Part shown: piece by piece, positions 60,809 to 64,000 of the stretch
Layout: every line of letters starts with the position of its first letter
Position numbering within the stretch: position 1 is the first letter of the stretch
Origin: Magnetococcales bacterium
GTDB lineage: Bacteria; Pseudomonadota; Magnetococcia; Magnetococcales; Magnetaquicoccaceae
Assembly: GCA_011089965.1 (NCBI GenBank)
Contig: JAANAU010000018.1
Location: forward strand, 1-64,000
DNA length: 64,000 nt
Direction: 5' to 3'
Position numbers and translations under genes: made by a program
Notes under the pieces: generated by a model
Seen by the model: only the letters and a program-made list of their open reading frames with translations
The model's database searches: none
What the model was told of the DNA's origin: nothing

Positions 60809-63800
60809 ATGAGATGGGGGTTGAAAGGGATCGGCGTGGTGGTACTCGGCATGCTGTTGACCGCCTGTGGAGGCGGTGGCAGTGGTTCGGGTGGCAGCAG
60901 AACTTCTGCCGTCACCACCCCCTCCACCACGTTGCAAGGGGTATTCCAGGGATCGACCGTGGTTGGGGTCCATTATCGGGCGGAACTCAATGGCGAGGTC
61001 CGGGAGGGTGAAACCGATACCCGGGGACGGTTTGAATATCTGCACAGTGGCAGCACGTTCAGTCCGGTCACCTTTTCCGTGGGTGGTGTGGAGTTGGGAA
61101 CCGTGACCCCAACCGGGGTGACCAGCGGTTCTTACAGCATGAGCGTGCATGATCTGGTCAGCCCGGCAGATCCGGAAGTCGGCACCAAGGTGACCAATCT
61201 GCAACGTTTTATCAGTACCGTGAACACATCGACCGTCAACGATGTGATCCAGGTGAATGCCGCCAGCCGCGCCGCTCTGGCCCAGGAGACGCTCAAACTC
61301 CATGAAGTGGCTCCGCATGAATTTGATGCGCGGGCGCAACAGTTGGTCCAGACCCTGGTCAATGCCAGTGCCGTGCCCTCCGGAACCACGCTGTTGAGCA
61401 GTGCGGCAGTTGCCGCCCACATGCAGGAGACCAAGAATCAGGTCGATGCGGCGCGCATTGCCACGCTGACCATTCAGGCCGGATCAGACGAGGTGCAGGC
61501 CGATGGTCAGACCCGGGTGATGATGCGGGTGCGGGCGGCCCGTGCGGATGGTTCGGCGTTGGCGGGCGGGTTGGTGCGTCTGGAGACCACAGCCGGAACT
61601 TTGGGGAGTGAAAGCAATCTGTGTGATCCGGCAACAGCCGTGACCTCGACACTGGAGCGTCTGACCGATGCCAGCGGTCAGGTGGTGGTGATGTTGACCC
61701 CCCGTTGCCAGGTTGGAACCGCAACCGTGACGGCCACGCTGGGCGGCATGCTGGCCCGTTCCACCATCGATTTTGTGGCCTCGCAGCTATTGCGGACCGT
61801 GACCCATACCGGCGTATTTCAGGGATATACCCTGGTGGGTGTTCATTATCGGGCGACTCTCAACGGGGTGATCCGGGAAGGGGAGACCGATGGCGAGGGA
61901 CGTTTTGAGTTTCTGTCCGATGGGGAGTCGTTCAGTCCGGTTGTTTTTTCGGTCGGTGGCGTGGTGGTGGGAACCATGACTCCGCGTGTGGCCATGGACA
62001 ACTATCCGGTCACCGTGCACGATCTGGTCACCCCTACGGATGGCCAGGCAGAGAGTCGTGCAGTCAATATTCAACGGTTTCTGGGTTCGATCAATACGGC
62101 AGCCAATACTGGCACGGTGATTCGCATTTCGGCTGCGGAGCGCACGGCATTGGCCGATCAGAACCTCCATCTGGCCGGGCAGAGTGTTGGTGAATTCCAG
62201 GGGGTGGCTGCCAACCTGATCACCACCCTGATTCAGGCCCAGGCTCTGCCGGCAGGAACCGCACTGTTGTCTGCCAGTGCCGTGACCCAGGTTTTGCAGG
62301 ATGCCAAGACCCGGGTTGATGCCATCCGCTTTGGAACCTTGACCATCACCTCCGGGGCAGAATCGGTGCAGGCCGATGGAACGACGCGGGTGATGATTCA
62401 GGTGCGTGCCAGCGGGGCGTCTGAGAATGGTTTTTTGAGCGGCGGATTGGTCCGTTTCACCACCTCTGTAGGTACGCTGGGGAGTGAGACCAACCTTTGT
62501 ACAGTCGGGACGCAGGTAACGTCGAGTGTCGAGCGATTCACCGACAGCAGCGGGGTGGCAACCGTCACGCTGACCCCGCGCTGTCAGGCGGCGACGGCCA
62601 CGGTATCGGCCTCCCTGGGCGGAAGGATCGTGACCACCCGGGTTCGTTTTTTACCCGGTGTGACGCATGCGGCCAACTCTTCCATCCAGGTTGTACCGAC
62701 GACATTACCCGCAGATGGGAACTCCAGGGCCACGGTCACGGTGTTTTTGCGGGATGCGCACAACAATCCGGTGGCGGATAAGACGCCGGTGACGTTGTTG
62801 ACAGATGCAGGTCGGGTGATTTTTTCGTCGGATGAAACCACCTCCGGGATCGCCACTTTTACCTTGGTGGCACCCAATACCGAGGGTGTGGCCCATTTGA
62901 GTCTGGGTGAGCAACCCACGGTGACAGCGTCTGTACCGATCCTGAACGATTCCGCCACCAGCCGTGAAGGGGTGTTTCACGATTTGGGCCTGGTTGGGAT
63001 TCACTACCGGGCCGAACTGGATGGGGAGGTGCGCGAGGGGGAGACCGACAGCGAGGGTAGGTTCCGCTATATTGCCCGGGGTGAGGTGGTCAGTCCGGTA
63101 CTTTTTTCGGTGGGTGGCGTGGTGTTGGGGCAATGGACCCCGACGGTGGGTGTGACCGGGGTGCAAAGGATTTCATTGCATGACCTGATCAATCCTTCGG
63201 ATGTGGATGCGGAAGGCAAGGCAATCAACCTGTTGCGCTTTTTGCAGAGTATCCATACGGAGAGCGACACCGGGATTCTGGAAACCGTACAACGGGTGTG
63301 GCGCACCCTCACCAGCAGCCAGACGACCATAACGATCACATCAGGCGTGCGTGCTGCGTTGGCCAACGAGAGCGTGCGGCTGCATGAGCTGCCGCTCTCC
63401 CGGTTTGAAGAGCGCGTCACGGCTTTGGTGAACGTGTTGATCGCAGCGGGTCAGTTGCCGGAGGGCAGTGCCGTGGTGCCAGCCAGCAGCGTGGTGGAGC
63501 GGTTGCGCGCAGTGAAACAGGCGGTGGATGGCCAGAGGATCGGTGCCCTGGAGTTGACCGTGGGAGCGGATTCGGTGTTGGCAGATGGCCGCACCCGGTT
63601 GTTGGTGAGGGTGCATGCCACAACGCCTGCGGAAGCGGATCTGGCGGGTGGGCTGGTGCATGTGGAGACCACGGCAGGCACCTTGGGTGCTGAAGCCGAT
63701 CCGTGTGCAGCCAATACCATCCCGACAACGGCTGTGGACCGGTTGACCGATGCTGCGGGTCAGATCCATCTCTTCCTGACCCCCCGGTGTCAGGCTGCCA

Positions 63801-64000
63801 CGGCCACGATCACCGCTTCTCTGGGCGGGCGGGTGGTGACGCGCACCGTGGAGTTTACGGGCACGGGTGCCACGGCGGTTCCTGTCGAATATTCCGGATA
63901 CTGGTCCGGCTTTCTGCCACAGGGGATCCACTACCGGGCCGAGTTGAACGGGGTGATCCGTGAGGGGGAGACCGATGCCGAGGGGCGTTTCGTGTTCCTG
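60809..64000 (+). CDS. Large repeat-containing lipoprotein with Ig-like domains (3' end beyond window)
   Basis: The frame is open from ATG 60809 to the right edge, 1064 codons without a stop. GAGGTGG sits 6 bases before the ATG. The N-terminus MRWGLKGIGVVVLGMLLTAC is a lipoprotein signal with lipobox L-T-A-C, then a Gly/Ser linker. The mature part repeats a composite unit. First comes a domain starting HYRAELNGEVREGETD, with FSVGG-x-x-LG, HDLV and LQRF motifs, of the type seen in many secreted or surface proteins (GETD-x-x-G-x-F pattern). Next is a helical spacer, then an invasin-like Ig domain with VQADGQTRV, ETTAGTLGSE and LTPRCQ. Each Ig domain has two spaced Cys likely to pair. A surface adhesin or scaffold is likely. 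Confidence 0.85.
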   Translation, partial: MRWGLKGIGVVVLGMLLTACGGGGSGSGGSRTSAVTTPSTTLQGVFQGSTVVGVHYRAELNGEVREGETDTRGRFEYLHSGSTFSPVTFSVGGVELGTVTPTGVTSGSYSMSVHDLVSPADPEVGTKVTNLQRFISTVNTSTVNDVIQVNAASRAALAQETLKLHEVAPHEFDARAQQLVQTLVNASAVPSGTTLLSSAAVAAHMQETKNQVDAARIATLTIQAGSDEVQADGQTRVMMRVRAARADGSALAGGLVRLETTAGTLGSESNLCDPATAVTSTLERLTDASGQVVVMLTPRCQVGTATVTATLGGMLARSTIDFVASQLLRTVTHTGVFQGYTLVGVHYRATLNGVIREGETDGEGRFEFLSDGESFSPVVFSVGGVVVGTMTPRVAMDNYPVTVHDLVTPTDGQAESRAVNIQRFLGSINTAANTGTVIRISAAERTALADQNLHLAGQSVGEFQGVAANLITTLIQAQALPAGTALLSASAVTQVLQDAKTRVDAIRFGTLTITSGAESVQADGTTRVMIQVRASGASENGFLSGGLVRFTTSVGTLGSETNLCTVGTQVTSSVERFTDSSGVATVTLTPRCQAATATVSASLGGRIVTTRVRFLPGVTHAANSSIQVVPTTLPADGNSRATVTVFLRDAHNNPVADKTPVTLLTDAGRVIFSSDETTSGIATFTLVAPNTEGVAHLSLGEQPTVTASVPILNDSATSREGVFHDLGLVGIHYRAELDGEVREGETDSEGRFRYIARGEVVSPVLFSVGGVVLGQWTPTVGVTGVQRISLHDLINPSDVDAEGKAINLLRFLQSIHTESDTGILETVQRVWRTLTSSQTTITITSGVRAALANESVRLHELPLSRFEERVTALVNVLIAAGQLPEGSAVVPASSVVERLRAVKQAVDGQRIGALELTVGADSVLADGRTRLLVRVHATTPAEADLAGGLVHVETTAGTLGAEADPCAANTIPTTAVDRLTDAAGQIHLFLTPRCQAATATITASLGGRVVTRTVEFTGTGATAVPVEYSGYWSGFLPQGIHYRAELNGVIREGETDAEGRFVFL
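60968..64000 (+). repeat. Four composite repeats inside the lipoprotein gene
   Basis: The conserved block beginning V/I-H-Y-R-A starts at 60968, 61841, 62999 and 63926. Spacings are 873, 1158 and 927 bp. The second unit is longer because it holds an extra Ig-like domain (about 62650-62950, with LPADGNSRATVTVFLRD). The fourth unit runs off the window. DNA similarity is high enough for slippage or recombination between units. Confidence 0.8.

Noticed and set aside
60757-61011. Short + strand open frame at 60757 overlapping the lipoprotein start
   Set aside because: It is out of frame with the lipoprotein, which has a clear signal peptide, ribosome binding site and 1064 open codons.

Overview
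The window comes from a Gram-negative, probably proteobacterial chromosome. It carries a complete LolCDE lipoprotein exporter, several lipoproteins with clear lipoboxes, RlmM, a SPOR-domain protein, a chemosensory operon and dense sensory genes (HD-GYP, GGDEF, hybrid kinases). The style recalls Magnetococcales-like lineages, but no marker here settles that and no magnetosome gene is present. I found no tRNA, rRNA, CRISPR array, complete insertion sequence or prophage.

Layout. 1-451: AT-rich, with a strong terminator and no recognised gene. 908-12250: propionyl-CoA block on the + strand (methylmalonyl-CoA mutase, MeaB chaperone, propionyl-CoA carboxylase beta and alpha, epimerase, thiolase, AcuI-type acryloyl-CoA reductase, PrpE). 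It can feed propionate or acrylate through propionyl-CoA to succinyl-CoA. 12297-16344: divergent arsenic island. arsC/acr3 run leftward and gapdh/arsJ rightward from one compact region whose two -35 boxes are the arms of a single palindrome; no arsR is in the window. 16398-24994: leftward block with two glycosyltransferases, a GH17-GT2 beta-glucan synthase, an LTA-synthase-like phosphoglycerol transferase, RarA, a previously uncounted 53-residue lipoprotein and a small unknown protein. The pairing of glucan synthase and phosphoglycerol transferase suggests osmoregulated periplasmic glucan production. 25067-25925: two small unknown genes. 25926-30009: CapA-like protein, an unusual P-loop ATPase and an HD-GYP c-di-GMP phosphodiesterase. 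30010-31433: a scarred locus with tandem REP-like hairpins, the 3' half of a vapC-type PIN gene, an alpha/beta hydrolase and very short apparent 5' gene stubs.

31434-41041 is a Wsp-like chemosensory operon on the - strand (MCP, CheB, CheR-TPR, CheA-REC, CheY-like, Hpt-REC-REC-GGDEF, CheW, degenerate CheW-like). It is predicted to drive c-di-GMP synthesis rather than flagellar bias. Its cheR is interrupted by one in-frame TAG inside the TPR region. Directly upstream lies prfB, whose programmed frameshift site has UAA where UGA is expected. These two stop-codon anomalies are the most notable observations in the window.

42312-50211: AIM24-family protein, a potassium channel with one TrkA-N and three TrkA-C domains, rlmM, a large hybrid histidine kinase and a convergent SPOR protein that overlaps the kinase 3' end by 84 bp. 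50386-59173: tightly packed + strand run lysS-lolC-lolD-lolE-M50 protease-trpS-rluB-prfC, with two very similar permeases flanking lolD. 59251-60555: purA, leftward. 60809 to the right edge: an open-ended lipoprotein of at least 1064 residues built from long composite repeats.

All calls are from reading motifs, frames and context by eye; no database search was run.
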